DNA of 64,000 nucleotides, from the NCBI RefSeq assembly GCF_005938215.1, contig NZ_VCPD01000004.1:310001-374000 (forward strand), read 5' to 3'. Position numbers and translations under genes: made by a program. The notes below the pieces were generated by a model, which searched no databases, was not told the origin of the DNA, and was given only the letters and a program-made list of their open reading frames with translations. The stretch comes from Ruegeria sediminis (GTDB lineage Bacteria > Pseudomonadota > Alphaproteobacteria > Rhodobacterales > Rhodobacteraceae). The stretch's first letter is position 1. Every line of letters begins with the position of its first letter. Below are positions 17,715-26,447 of the stretch, in pieces.

Positions 17715-19751
17715 ATGCGTCTCTATCTTGCCGATCTCGGTCATAACCTCGTTACCGCAACTTCGGACACCTATCCTTTGGGTGTGGGAAACCTCGCCAC
17801 CTACGCCAAGGCTTATGCAAAAAGCCCCAAGCCGTTTGATGTCGCGATCTTTCGCGACCCGCAGGAACTCAGGGCCGCGATCGAGAAAGCGGCGCCTGAT
17901 GTGATCGGGTTCTCCAGCTATTCCTGGAACCATCACCTGGCACTGTCCTTTGCCGATTTCGCCAAGTCGATCAATCCGAATGTCCTGACGTTGATGGGCG
18001 GACCGAACTTTCCGCTGACCGAGGAAGAGCAGGAAAGCTGGATCCGAACGATGCCGCAGATCGACATGCATGTGCGTGGTCCCACATACGAAGGCGAGCG
18101 GGCCTTCCTGAACACCTTGCAACGGTTCATCGACATAGGCGCCCGCCGCGAGGGGATGTGGGACGAAGCGATAGACGGAACTCTGTTCGTGCATCCGAAA
18201 AGCCAGGAGATTCTGCGCGGAGGCGAGGTGCCGCGCATTCGCGACCTGGACGAGATTCCCTCACCCTATCTTGCCGGATTGATGGACAAGTTCTTCGACA
18301 CCGGCCTGTTTGCGCTGATGCAGCTTGCACGCGGATGCCCGTTCACCTGCGCCTTCTGCAACTCGGCGGTCAAGTCGAACTCGAAGGTTTTTCGGCACTC
18401 GTTCGAACGGACCAAGGCTGATCTCGACTACATCGTGGCGCGCATCAATCATGCCAGCCCGCTCTGCTTTGCCGACGACAATTTCGGCATGTATCTGCAG
18501 GACGAAGAGGTCGCCGACTACCTCGGTCACCTGATGGAGAAATACGACTGGCCGAAATACATCCGGACGACAACGGGCAAAAACCGCGGCGACCGGATCA
18601 TCAAGGTCATGCGCAAAGCCAAGGGCCGGCTTCCAATGACCTCTTCCGTCCAGTCTTTGAACCCGACGGTGCTGAAGAACGTCAAGCGCGACAATATCAG
18701 TCTGGATACCTATGCCGAGGTACAGCAGGAACTCCATGCAACCGGCATGCAATCCTATGGAGAGCTGATCCTGTGCATGCCCGGCGAAACCAAGGAATCC
18801 TTCATGGACGCCGTGGACAAGCTGATCGAAACCGGCGTCAGCCGGGTGGCGGCGCATCAGCTCATGCTGCTGCACGGCGCCCCGCTGGCCAATCCCGACA
18901 GCCGCGAGAAGTTCGGTTTCAAGGTTCGCCACAGGGTGGTTGCCCGCTGCTTGGGAAAATATGCCGGTCCGACGGTGGTCGAGACCGAAGAGATGGTCGT
19001 GGAATCCGAACAGTTTTCCTTCCAGGACTATCTGGACACCCGCGTGTTCCATCTTTTGCTGACGATCTTCTACTACGAGAACAATTTCGAAGAAGCCTTT
19101 CGACTGGCGCGATCGCGCGGTATCCGGCCGTTCCAGATTGTCAGGCACATGCAGGACATTCTCGATCAGGCACCTAGGCCGTTCCGGGATGCCGTGTCGA
19201 ACTATCTCGACGAGAACCAGCAGGAGCTTTTCGATACCCGTGCCGACTGCGTCGCGTGGGCCGAGCAAAACTATGATGCCCTGATTAGCGGCGAACTGGG
19301 CGGCAACCTGCTCAGCAAGTATTCCATGATCGGGCGGTTCATCGTGCTGAGCGAGGCCCTCGCTTTCCTGCGGCAAGCCATATCGGATCTGCTGGACGAA
19401 AACGATGACGAGGCGCAGGTCATGCTGGAAACGATCATCAACTACTACGGCGCAGTCATGCTGCACGTGCCGTTTTCCGAAAGCCTTGAACGCGAACCGG
19501 TCTGGACGTCTCTGTACGACGTCGAAAACTGGCGGAACTCGGGGTACGAAGGGTCGCTGCTGGACTACAGGTTCGACGCCCCGCGCGAGTTCCAGACGCG
19601 GGTCGATCCGCGCGTCAAGACGACATTGCTGTCTCGGATCAAAACGTTCGGGGAACACGCCTCGGGCTTGGGCAGGTTCACGCGAACCATGTTTGCGAAT
19701 GATTTCAGGCGCGTGTTCACGAATGCCGAAAATCGGCATGTCGCCGAATAA
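17715..19751 (+). CDS. B12-binding-type radical SAM protein
   Basis: A 678-residue protein. Residues 1-140 look like a cobalamin-binding Rossmann domain (PDVIGFSSYSWNHHLA, LMGGPNFPL) but lack the DxHxxG cobalamin-ligand histidine motif. The radical SAM cluster is CPFTCAFC at 208-215 (CxxxCxxC), with the GMPGETKE-type block CMPGETKES near 355. The C-terminal region of about 260 residues is helical-looking and I do not recognise it. Such proteins carry out methyl transfers and rearrangements on unactivated carbons; a glycan or lipid-carrier substrate is suggested only by location. The ATG at 17715 is chosen over in-frame TTG codons at 17709 and 17712. Confidence 0.78.
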   Translation: MRLYLADLGHNLVTATSDTYPLGVGNLATYAKAYAKSPKPFDVAIFRDPQELRAAIEKAAPDVIGFSSYSWNHHLALSFADFAKSINPNVLTLMGGPNFPLTEEEQESWIRTMPQIDMHVRGPTYEGERAFLNTLQRFIDIGARREGMWDEAIDGTLFVHPKSQEILRGGEVPRIRDLDEIPSPYLAGLMDKFFDTGLFALMQLARGCPFTCAFCNSAVKSNSKVFRHSFERTKADLDYIVARINHASPLCFADDNFGMYLQDEEVADYLGHLMEKYDWPKYIRTTTGKNRGDRIIKVMRKAKGRLPMTSSVQSLNPTVLKNVKRDNISLDTYAEVQQELHATGMQSYGELILCMPGETKESFMDAVDKLIETGVSRVAAHQLMLLHGAPLANPDSREKFGFKVRHRVVARCLGKYAGPTVVETEEMVVESEQFSFQDYLDTRVFHLLLTIFYYENNFEEAFRLARSRGIRPFQIVRHMQDILDQAPRPFRDAVSNYLDENQQELFDTRADCVAWAEQNYDALISGELGGNLLSKYSMIGRFIVLSEALAFLRQAISDLLDENDDEAQVMLETIINYYGAVMLHVPFSESLEREPVWTSLYDVENWRNSGYEGSLLDYRFDAPREFQTRVDPRVKTTLLSRIKTFGEHASGLGRFTRTMFANDFRRVFTNAENRHVAE

Positions 19752-19774
19752 CAGGTGTTGGCGCGCAAAGCCCT

Positions 19775-21826
19775 TTAGTCTTCGTCTTTCATGTAGACGA
19801 CCTCTCGCCCGGGGAATGCCGCGATGACGGCAGCGTTCTGCTCGGGACCCAGATCGCGCAGAAAGATCGGCTTGTCCGGGGGCAGGAAAGGATCGTTCAG
19901 ATAGAGCGCCGATCCAATGTCGCGTTGCGTCGTGACGAACACAAGCGAGTTGCCCAGATCCTCGGCTTGGGCCTGCCGCCTTATGTCGCCCGAATACCCT
20001 CCATAACCGCTGTATTTCGAAACGCCGCGCCAAGAGGCGAAACTGACGACCGACACCGCGCACAAAAGCAGGATGATGCAGTTCAGGCGGCCGCGCGACT
20101 CGTCCGGCAGCCGTCGCCGGACCTCTTCGATCCCGGCGGCGGCGAGAACGAATGCAGGAAGAAGGGCGGTATGCCAGTAGCGCGGGCCGACATAGAACGT
20201 CCCGGTGAACCAGTAAAAGAACAACGCTCCGACAAGCGCCGAGAAGACCGCAAGCATCGCCCAGTCGAACCCCGTCAGGCGCTTCCGCCAGATAAAGGCG
20301 ATCCAGACCGGAACCAGTGATCCGAATGTCCAACCCAGCAATTCGAGATTTAGAGACGCAAACCCGTTGAACAGATTCAGCAAGCCCTCAGCCGGGCTAT
20401 GACCGATCCAGATGTCGAGCGCGCCCCACATTTTGGCAGGCGGTCCCACGTTGGCGCCAAATCCGAAAGCGTTCTGTGTATCGGGCCAGTAGCGGCTGAG
20501 GTAATCGGCTTGCGGGGTCAGCAGTGCGTCCCCTGTGACCGCATAGTTGAACAGCAGGAACACCGATCCGGAAGCGATACCGCCAAGCGCGCAGGCGAGG
20601 ACTTGCCCGAAACCGCCGGGCAGGCGGCGCAATAGCCATAGCCCGGTCAATCCGCCAATGATCAATCCATCAAGCGGCCGGGTGACGAAGACCCAGCCCA
20701 GCGCCAACCCCGCGACAAGCGCCAGCACCGCGTCGCGACGGCTAGACCCGGCCCCCGCGCACAGCAGACACCACCAGGCCAACAGGACCATCACCAGCGC
20801 CGTCGCATGTGTCATCAACGTGGCGCCCGTGGCCAGCACCCAAGGGGAAGTCGCCATTAACAAAGCGACCAGGTCCGCCCGCTCTCGGCTGACGGCGCGG
20901 CGCAGGATGTCGTGTGCCAGCCACACGGAAGCCCCGGTCAGAAGCGGGTTGATCAGCCAAGGCGCCCCGATCAGAACACCTACGGTCAGGACAAATGCCC
21001 AACCCGGCGCGGGCACGCCGATCCATTTGCCTTCGTGAACATCCAGCAGATAAAACTCCAACGCCGGTTGTGCCGCCTCCGGCGGAGCCGGACTCCACAG
21101 CGCGCCTTCTGCAAAGGTGCGCGCCTGAAACAGATAGGCCAGTTCATCCTGAACGTGCGGAACGCGGTCGAAAGCAGTCCAGGCGAGAACGGCGCTGACC
21201 ACGGCGGCGAAGGCGGCAAGACCGGCAGCCGGAATGCGCGGCGCGCCATCCGGCCCGGCCACGGTGAAAAGCGCGACCAGTGTTGCCATCTGCATGAATG
21301 ACAACGCGCCGCCGACACCAATCTGAAGCCCAAAGGCCAGATGATATCCGTAGGCGAGATAGGGCGTCGCGGACAGGCTGAATGCCGCAACCAGAACAGC
21401 CAACAGGATCAGGCGCAGGATTCCAGCCCGACCAACCAGGGCCATTGTTGCTGTCCGGCCAGCGGGTTGTAACAACACGTATAGCGTCAAACCGGCCTGA
21501 GCGGCGAGCACCGCCAGCATGATCAGGTTTTCCGGCGGGACGGCCGAGATCTCAAGTCGCGGGAACCAAAGCGGCAAGGTCAGCCACAACCGGGCGGAAC
21601 TCCCAAGCAGAATCGCGGCACCCAGGATGCCGAACAGAAACTGCCCACGGCGCCAGAAAACGCCCAGCACCAGCACCGCGGCCAAGACCATCACGAGGAA
21701 CCAGAGCCTCAGTTCGACCAGAGTCGCATTGGTGACGGGGGCTTCGACGGCCCAGGCGGGCCCGCCGCACAGCCAAAGCCCAAGCGCGGCGATGCATCGC
21801 TGCCGCATAGCCTGAACGGCATTCAT
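19775..21826 (-). CDS. GT-C-like polytopic membrane glycosyltransferase
   Basis: A 683-residue protein with roughly a dozen or more hydrophobic segments and a short soluble C-terminal tail of about 90 residues. VPHVQDELAYLFQAR near 226-240 closely resembles the first periplasmic-loop motif of GT39/ArnT-like enzymes, where the acidic residue is catalytic. That suggests use of a polyprenyl-phosphate sugar as donor at the periplasmic face. Its start overlaps the stop of the GtrB-like gene (ATGA at 21823-21826), so the two are coupled. Together with GtrA at 17201 they resemble a three-part Gtr glycan-modification system. Precise sugar unknown. Confidence 0.7.
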   Translation of the reverse strand: MNAVQAMRQRCIAALGLWLCGGPAWAVEAPVTNATLVELRLWFLVMVLAAVLVLGVFWRRGQFLFGILGAAILLGSSARLWLTLPLWFPRLEISAVPPENLIMLAVLAAQAGLTLYVLLQPAGRTATMALVGRAGILRLILLAVLVAAFSLSATPYLAYGYHLAFGLQIGVGGALSFMQMATLVALFTVAGPDGAPRIPAAGLAAFAAVVSAVLAWTAFDRVPHVQDELAYLFQARTFAEGALWSPAPPEAAQPALEFYLLDVHEGKWIGVPAPGWAFVLTVGVLIGAPWLINPLLTGASVWLAHDILRRAVSRERADLVALLMATSPWVLATGATLMTHATALVMVLLAWWCLLCAGAGSSRRDAVLALVAGLALGWVFVTRPLDGLIIGGLTGLWLLRRLPGGFGQVLACALGGIASGSVFLLFNYAVTGDALLTPQADYLSRYWPDTQNAFGFGANVGPPAKMWGALDIWIGHSPAEGLLNLFNGFASLNLELLGWTFGSLVPVWIAFIWRKRLTGFDWAMLAVFSALVGALFFYWFTGTFYVGPRYWHTALLPAFVLAAAGIEEVRRRLPDESRGRLNCIILLLCAVSVVSFASWRGVSKYSGYGGYSGDIRRQAQAEDLGNSLVFVTTQRDIGSALYLNDPFLPPDKPIFLRDLGPEQNAAVIAAFPGREVVYMKDED

Positions 21827-22806
21827 GCCAACGGCTCGTCTTTGACCAGAGCCGGATCCCTGGCCGGTCCTTCAATGTTGATTCGCTCCTGTTCCGTAAC
21901 AATCGGGCCGCCACGCACCTGATTGTGTATCGAAGTAATATATTCCCCTAACATGCCTATGAACAGCATCTGGATACCCGACAGGAAGAACAGCGCGACG
22001 ATGATCGTCGTCGTCCCACGCGGAGCTTGATCCGGATTGACGAAATAGAGCAGCGTGGAAATGATCGAAAACAGGATGCAACTGATGGCGATCACAAGCC
22101 CGCTGAGCGTGCAGAACCGCATGGGCGCACGCGTGAACGAGAATATCGCGTTCAACGCCTGATCGGTCAGCGCCATGAGTGAATGTTTCGACAGCCCGCT
22201 TTTTCGCGCCTTCCAGACATAGGGGATAATGATCCTGCGAAAACCGCAGCTTGCGATGATTCCGCGGATGTAAGGGTAGTGGTCGTTATGCGACAGGACC
22301 GCTTGAAGAACCTTTCGGTCGATGAGTTGAAACTCGCCCACCGAAGGTTCCAGCCATACGTCTGACAACCGGTTGACGATCGTGTAGAACACCCCTCGGG
22401 CAGAGCGCATCACGAAGCCTTCCTCGCGGGTACTGCGGGCGCCCGCCACCACGTCGTACCCCTTTTCCCACAATTCCACGAATTCGGGGATCATTTCGGG
22501 CGGGTCCTGCAGATCGACCGGCAGCATGACGACGACCCCGTCTCCGGACGCGTAACGCAACCCGTTGAAAGTAGACCGGAACACACCGAAGTTGCGGGCA
22601 TTGACCACGACCTTCACGTCCTGGTCCTTTTTCGCAATCTCCCGGAGGATCTCCACGGTCCGGTCCGACGAGGCATTGTCGATGAATATGTGCTCTCGCC
22701 TGTAGCCCGGCAAATCCTTCTCGAAAATCGCCTTTACGGTTTCATAACACGTCGCCACGTTGTCTTCTTCGTTGAAGCACGGCGAGACAATGGAGATGGT
22801 TTTCAT
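21823..22806 (-). CDS. GtrB/DPM-type polyprenyl-phosphate glycosyltransferase
   Basis: A 327-residue GT2 enzyme with two C-terminal transmembrane segments (about 225-255 and 270-290). SIVSPCFNEEDN opens the catalytic domain and PVDLQDPPE at 97-104 is the GtrB signature. These enzymes transfer a sugar from a nucleotide to undecaprenyl phosphate at the cytoplasmic face. I chose the Met of MKTISIV over an upstream in-frame Met at 22821; neither has a strong Shine-Dalgarno. It is upstream of and coupled to the GT-C-like gene. A structurally similar enzyme is encoded at 25520. Confidence 0.85.
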   Translation of the reverse strand: MKTISIVSPCFNEEDNVATCYETVKAIFEKDLPGYRREHIFIDNASSDRTVEILREIAKKDQDVKVVVNARNFGVFRSTFNGLRYASGDGVVVMLPVDLQDPPEMIPEFVELWEKGYDVVAGARSTREEGFVMRSARGVFYTIVNRLSDVWLEPSVGEFQLIDRKVLQAVLSHNDHYPYIRGIIASCGFRRIIIPYVWKARKSGLSKHSLMALTDQALNAIFSFTRAPMRFCTLSGLVIAISCILFSIISTLLYFVNPDQAPRGTTTIIVALFFLSGIQMLFIGMLGEYITSIHNQVRGGPIVTEQERINIEGPARDPALVKDEPLA

Positions 22807-23069
22807 TTCATTTCTTTGCATAACAATCACAGGTACCGATAACACACGCCGGTCTTAGGCACCTATACCATCCTGCGATCCCGCGGATTCGCACAACCCC
22901 CGGTAAGAAATAATCTTTCGCGCTACGTGCGCCGGCCGCCACAACTGATGCCGAAACTGCGGCGCGGAACGCCGGGAAACTGCGAGCACTTGTTTCCCGA
23001 ATGGAAGTTTCATTTAATGCGTTCAATTCATCGAATATGTCGTGGAACGTTGTGATTGTCGCTGGCTGA

Positions 23070-24575
23070 ATGAATCGAAAATTTCGCAACTGGGTGTTCA
23101 AGCTTCATACTTGGCTGGGCCTGCATCTTTCCATTTTTTTCGCTTTCCTGTTTTTAACAGGCACGCTGCTGGTCGTCGGCTTGGAGCTTGAATCCATTGC
23201 GCGGCCTGCAATCTGGACCACCGTGAACAAAGAGGATCGCACGGCCAGCTTCAGCACCATCTACCAGGGCATCAAGAAAGCTCATCCCGAAAGCGACGTC
23301 TTCAATATCACCAAACGTCCCACGCCGTGGTTCGCTGACCGGTCGACAGGCCATACCGGATGGGGCGAAATCGTGAATTTCTGGACGGATCCGGTCACCG
23401 GTGAAGTTGTCGCGGAATCCCGGACAGTGGGATTCAGCAGTATTTTGCGCAACCTGCATGACAGTCTTCTGACAACCAAACAAACGGTCGTCCTCGTGAT
23501 TTCCGCGTCGTCGATCCTGCTGTTCCTTCAGATGACAAGCGGTCTCGTCACGTATCGCCGCTTCTGGAAGGGCTTGTTTCGATGGCCCAACAGTTCGAAC
23601 GGTCCCAGATCCTGGGCCGGAGGCGCCCATCGGTTGACGGCGGTTTGGGCAGTGCCGCTTGTGCTTCTGATCGCGGTGACGAGTTTCTGCTTCTTTCTCG
23701 GCGAGTTGGGATATGCGGACAAGGTACCGCAACCGAAACCCACGGCCGAGCGTGAAACCGCTTTGCCATCCGACTTCGGGCCCGCCGCCATCGATCGGGC
23801 CGAAGCGCTGGCCCGAAACGCATTGCCGGGCTTTGAACCGGTCGAGATGCTGATACCGGGAAGGAAAACAGAAAGTATCAAATTCATCGGTCATCAGGAT
23901 GGCTACTCGGAGTTGAGCGGATCGAGTTCGGTTTCAATCGATCCATTGACCTTCGAGATACTGGGCGCCTTCGCACCGGACGACTCACGGGGCCTCGCCC
24001 GCTGGTACACGCTTGTGGAGATGCTGCATTTCGGAACTTGGGGTGGAGCCTTCTCGCGCGGCCTCTGGGTCCTCCTTGGTTTTGCCTCCACTGCCGTCGC
24101 CCTGACCGGCGCCCTTGTTTTTGCGGCCCGACTGGCGCCGAATGCCGCACAATACGGGCCGTTGAGGCGAATCTGGCGGGGTTTGGGGTGGTCCCGTTGG
24201 ATCTATTTACTGATCCTCCTGGGCATTCTTGTCGCCGCCTATCTACGGTTCGGCCCGGATTCGGTTCGCAAATCGTGGATCCATCCCGTCGATACGCCGG
24301 GCTCCGTGGCCCGTCTTATTCTGAACGAGCCGTTGCGACGGGATCGGCCCCTGGATGTCGCGCTACGGCTCGGTGAACCGGATGTCGAGGAAGCCTCGGT
24401 CGTGGTCAACAACGGCGACGCCCAGCAACTGGAACTGACGCAGGTCAGAGAAAAGCCCCAAGCACAATTCCGAATTCTACCCAGCGACACTTCGATGGAG
24501 ATTACCGTCCGACTGAAGAAAACGGATAACAGCGAACAGATCGTCAATTTCCGCCTGGGGCGCCCGATCTGGTGA
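23070..24575 (+). CDS. PepSY-associated transmembrane protein
   Basis: A 501-residue inner-membrane protein of the PepSY_TM (PiuB-like) family. The opening WVFKLHTWLGLHLSIFFAFL with its HxWxG motif is typical. I see membrane segments at about 14-38, 135-155, 190-215, 320-345 and 365-385. Relatives are linked to iron uptake or membrane electron transfer and are not polysaccharide enzymes. Its position between the GtrB-like gene and a truncated flippase suggests insertion into the glycan locus. The ATG lacks a strong Shine-Dalgarno; the 263-base upstream gap is shared with the divergent GtrB-like gene. Confidence 0.75.
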   Translation: MNRKFRNWVFKLHTWLGLHLSIFFAFLFLTGTLLVVGLELESIARPAIWTTVNKEDRTASFSTIYQGIKKAHPESDVFNITKRPTPWFADRSTGHTGWGEIVNFWTDPVTGEVVAESRTVGFSSILRNLHDSLLTTKQTVVLVISASSILLFLQMTSGLVTYRRFWKGLFRWPNSSNGPRSWAGGAHRLTAVWAVPLVLLIAVTSFCFFLGELGYADKVPQPKPTAERETALPSDFGPAAIDRAEALARNALPGFEPVEMLIPGRKTESIKFIGHQDGYSELSGSSSVSIDPLTFEILGAFAPDDSRGLARWYTLVEMLHFGTWGGAFSRGLWVLLGFASTAVALTGALVFAARLAPNAAQYGPLRRIWRGLGWSRWIYLLILLGILVAAYLRFGPDSVRKSWIHPVDTPGSVARLILNEPLRRDRPLDVALRLGEPDVEEASVVVNNGDAQQLELTQVREKPQAQFRILPSDTSMEITVRLKKTDNSEQIVNFRLGRPIW

Positions 24576-24760
24576 TCCCTGACCTCAGGCCCGACTGGCG
24601 AGCACCGAAAGCAAGTCAAAGCGGCCCCGCATGGTCAGGAGAGCGAGGCAAGTATCAACCAACCCTCCTGTCAGCGTTCCCGCCAACAACAGCGGGATTT
24701 GCGGCTATCCGTTTCCAATGCAGAGACAACACCTGCGGCCACCGAAGGCAGGGATTGAAG

Positions 24761-25240
24761 TCACGAAAGGCGTCCAATTTGCAGGCCGGTTACCGCGGCC
24801 CGCACCGCGAGGACCTGGAAACGCATTTCGCGTCGCAAAATCGCCACCGGCACGGCCGCTGCTGCGATCATCAACACGGTCGGGGAAAGTCCGATCAGCA
24901 AGCGGCCCGCCAGCACTTCGCCGTAAAACGGCGAGACTGGCCCAGCGACAAGAACCAGAAGTGTGGACAGGCCGACCCCAAGCAACATCAGCAGCCAGAA
25001 TACCGAGTTCAGCCGCTCCGGCGACAGATCGTCGAAGGTCAGCAGAATTTCCGAGATCGATTCCCGCACCAGGAACTCGGAAAACAGCACGAACGCCGCG
25101 GCCATCGCCAGAAGGCCAAAGGCCTCGACACCCAGAATTCGGGCCAGAATGGCGAAAATGACGAAATTGAGCACCTGCTCGAGCCAGATCCCCGCAGACA
25201 TCCAGGCGACACCGCTGGTGAAGTTCTGCCGCCGTGACAT
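24761..25240 (-). pseudogene. Truncated Wzx-type oligosaccharide flippase remnant
   Basis: A 159-residue frame beginning MSRRQNFTSGVAWMSAG with a strong Shine-Dalgarno (AAGGAGAACG). It matches the N-terminal third of MOP/Wzx flippases: ARILGVEAFGLLAMA is the conserved second-helix region. Full-length relatives have about 450-500 residues and 12-14 helices; this one stops after four or five hydrophobic segments at TGLQIGRLS. The following 185 bases to the convergent PepSY gene show no convincing continuation in other frames. I read it as a decayed or deletion-truncated gene with an intact start. A longer in-frame extension up to 25402 is not credible. Confidence 0.7.
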
Positions 25241-25346
25241 CGTTCTCCTTTCTTTCGCTCGTGCCACCCAGCCCTGTCCGCATACGGCTTCGTTTTGGGC
25301 TTCAAGGCACTCAATCTGCTTTGTGACGCCCGAACAAGTACAAAAC

Positions 25347-25376
25347 TTGACGCCCAATGGCCGTTTTCGGTCAGAT
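25347..25376 (+). promoter_or_regulatory. Possible promoter for the 25520 operon
   Basis: TTGACG at 25347-25352 is followed after 18 bases by TCAGAT at 25371-25376. The -35 is good and the -10 matches three of six positions. It would give a leader of about 135 bases before the glycosyltransferase ATG at 25520. The surrounding 279-base gap has no other gene-like content. Confidence 0.35.
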
Positions 25377-25519
25377 TTATTGTCTATGTTCAGGTTGCGC
25401 ATGTTCGAATACTATCGACAGAACAGGGAACTAGGCCCGCGGCGATCCTTTCGCCACGCATGAGGACGAGGTCGGACGCAGGCATTGAAATTGTGATTAC
25501 GTAAAAGGTTTGTTTTTTG

Positions 25520-26446
25520 ATGAACAAGATTGCAGAGCGGATCGACCCGGGCAACGCCACGTCGGGCGAGATATCCAAGCTGGACACGTCGGGCATGAGC
25601 CTGAGCGTGGTCATCCCCGCCTACAACGAAGAAAAGTCCGTGCGCGGCACGGTCGAGGACGTGCGCACCCATCTTGAACCGCTCGGCATTCCCTACGAGA
25701 TCATCGTGGTGGACGATGCCAGCGAAGACAACACCCGCGCCGAGGCCCAAGCCAGCGGCGCCACCATCGCATTCAACGACGTCAATTCCGGCTATGGCGC
25801 CAGCCTGAAACGCGGCGTGCGAATGGCACAGCACGACTACATTGCAATCCTCGATGCCGACAGCACATATCCGGCGCGTTATCTGCCGGGCATGCTGGCG
25901 CTGTGCCGCGATCAGGATATGGTCGTGGGCGACCGTGGCGCGGCGATGAAGAACGTGCCACTGCTGCGGCGACCCGCGAAGAAGCTCCTGTTCGCCTTCG
26001 CCTCATTCCTGGCCGAGCGCAAGATCAACGATCTGAATTCCGGCCTGCGCGTCTTTCGCAAATCCGAACTGATCCCGTTCCTGCCACTTCTGCCGCAGAA
26101 TTTTTCTTTCACCACCACGATCACTCTGTGCATGACGTCGAATGGCAAGCGGATGATCTATACGCCGATCGAATACGGCAAGCGGGTGGGAAAATCGAAG
26201 ATCCGACCGGTCGATTTTCTCAATTTCATCATCCTGATCCTGCGCATCAGCACGCTGTTCAATCCGCTCAGGGTCTTCATCCCGCTTGGCCTGATGTTCT
26301 TTGCGTTGGGCATGGTGAAGTTCATCATCGACCTCACCTACTGGAACCTCAGCGGAACCACGGTGTTCGCGTTTCTTGCGGCCATCATGATCTGGTCGCT
26401 GGGGCTGATCGCCGACATGATCTCGCGCTTGCATCTGAGGCCCTGA
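25520..26446 (+). CDS. DPM/GtrB-like family 2 glycosyltransferase
   Basis: A 308-residue GT2 enzyme. SLSVVIPAYNEEKSV near 26-40 and IIVVDDASEDNT near 62-73 form the nucleotide-binding part, and AILDADST near 112-119 has the DxD motif. Two or three hydrophobic segments occupy residues 225-300. This is the dolichol/polyprenyl-phosphate sugar transferase architecture. It starts a same-strand run with the flavoprotein (1-base gap), deacetylase, SDR and GMC genes, all likely one operon. The ATG at 25520 is preferred over the TTG immediately upstream. Confidence 0.82.
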   Translation: MNKIAERIDPGNATSGEISKLDTSGMSLSVVIPAYNEEKSVRGTVEDVRTHLEPLGIPYEIIVVDDASEDNTRAEAQASGATIAFNDVNSGYGASLKRGVRMAQHDYIAILDADSTYPARYLPGMLALCRDQDMVVGDRGAAMKNVPLLRRPAKKLLFAFASFLAERKINDLNSGLRVFRKSELIPFLPLLPQNFSFTTTITLCMTSNGKRMIYTPIEYGKRVGKSKIRPVDFLNFIILILRISTLFNPLRVFIPLGLMFFALGMVKFIIDLTYWNLSGTTVFAFLAAIMIWSLGLIADMISRLHLRP

Positions 26447-26447
26447 C

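Noticed and set aside
18261-20333. A 690-codon open frame on the minus strand
   Set aside because: Antisense to the radical SAM gene and out of frame with the GT-C-like gene; composition is typical of a shadow frame.
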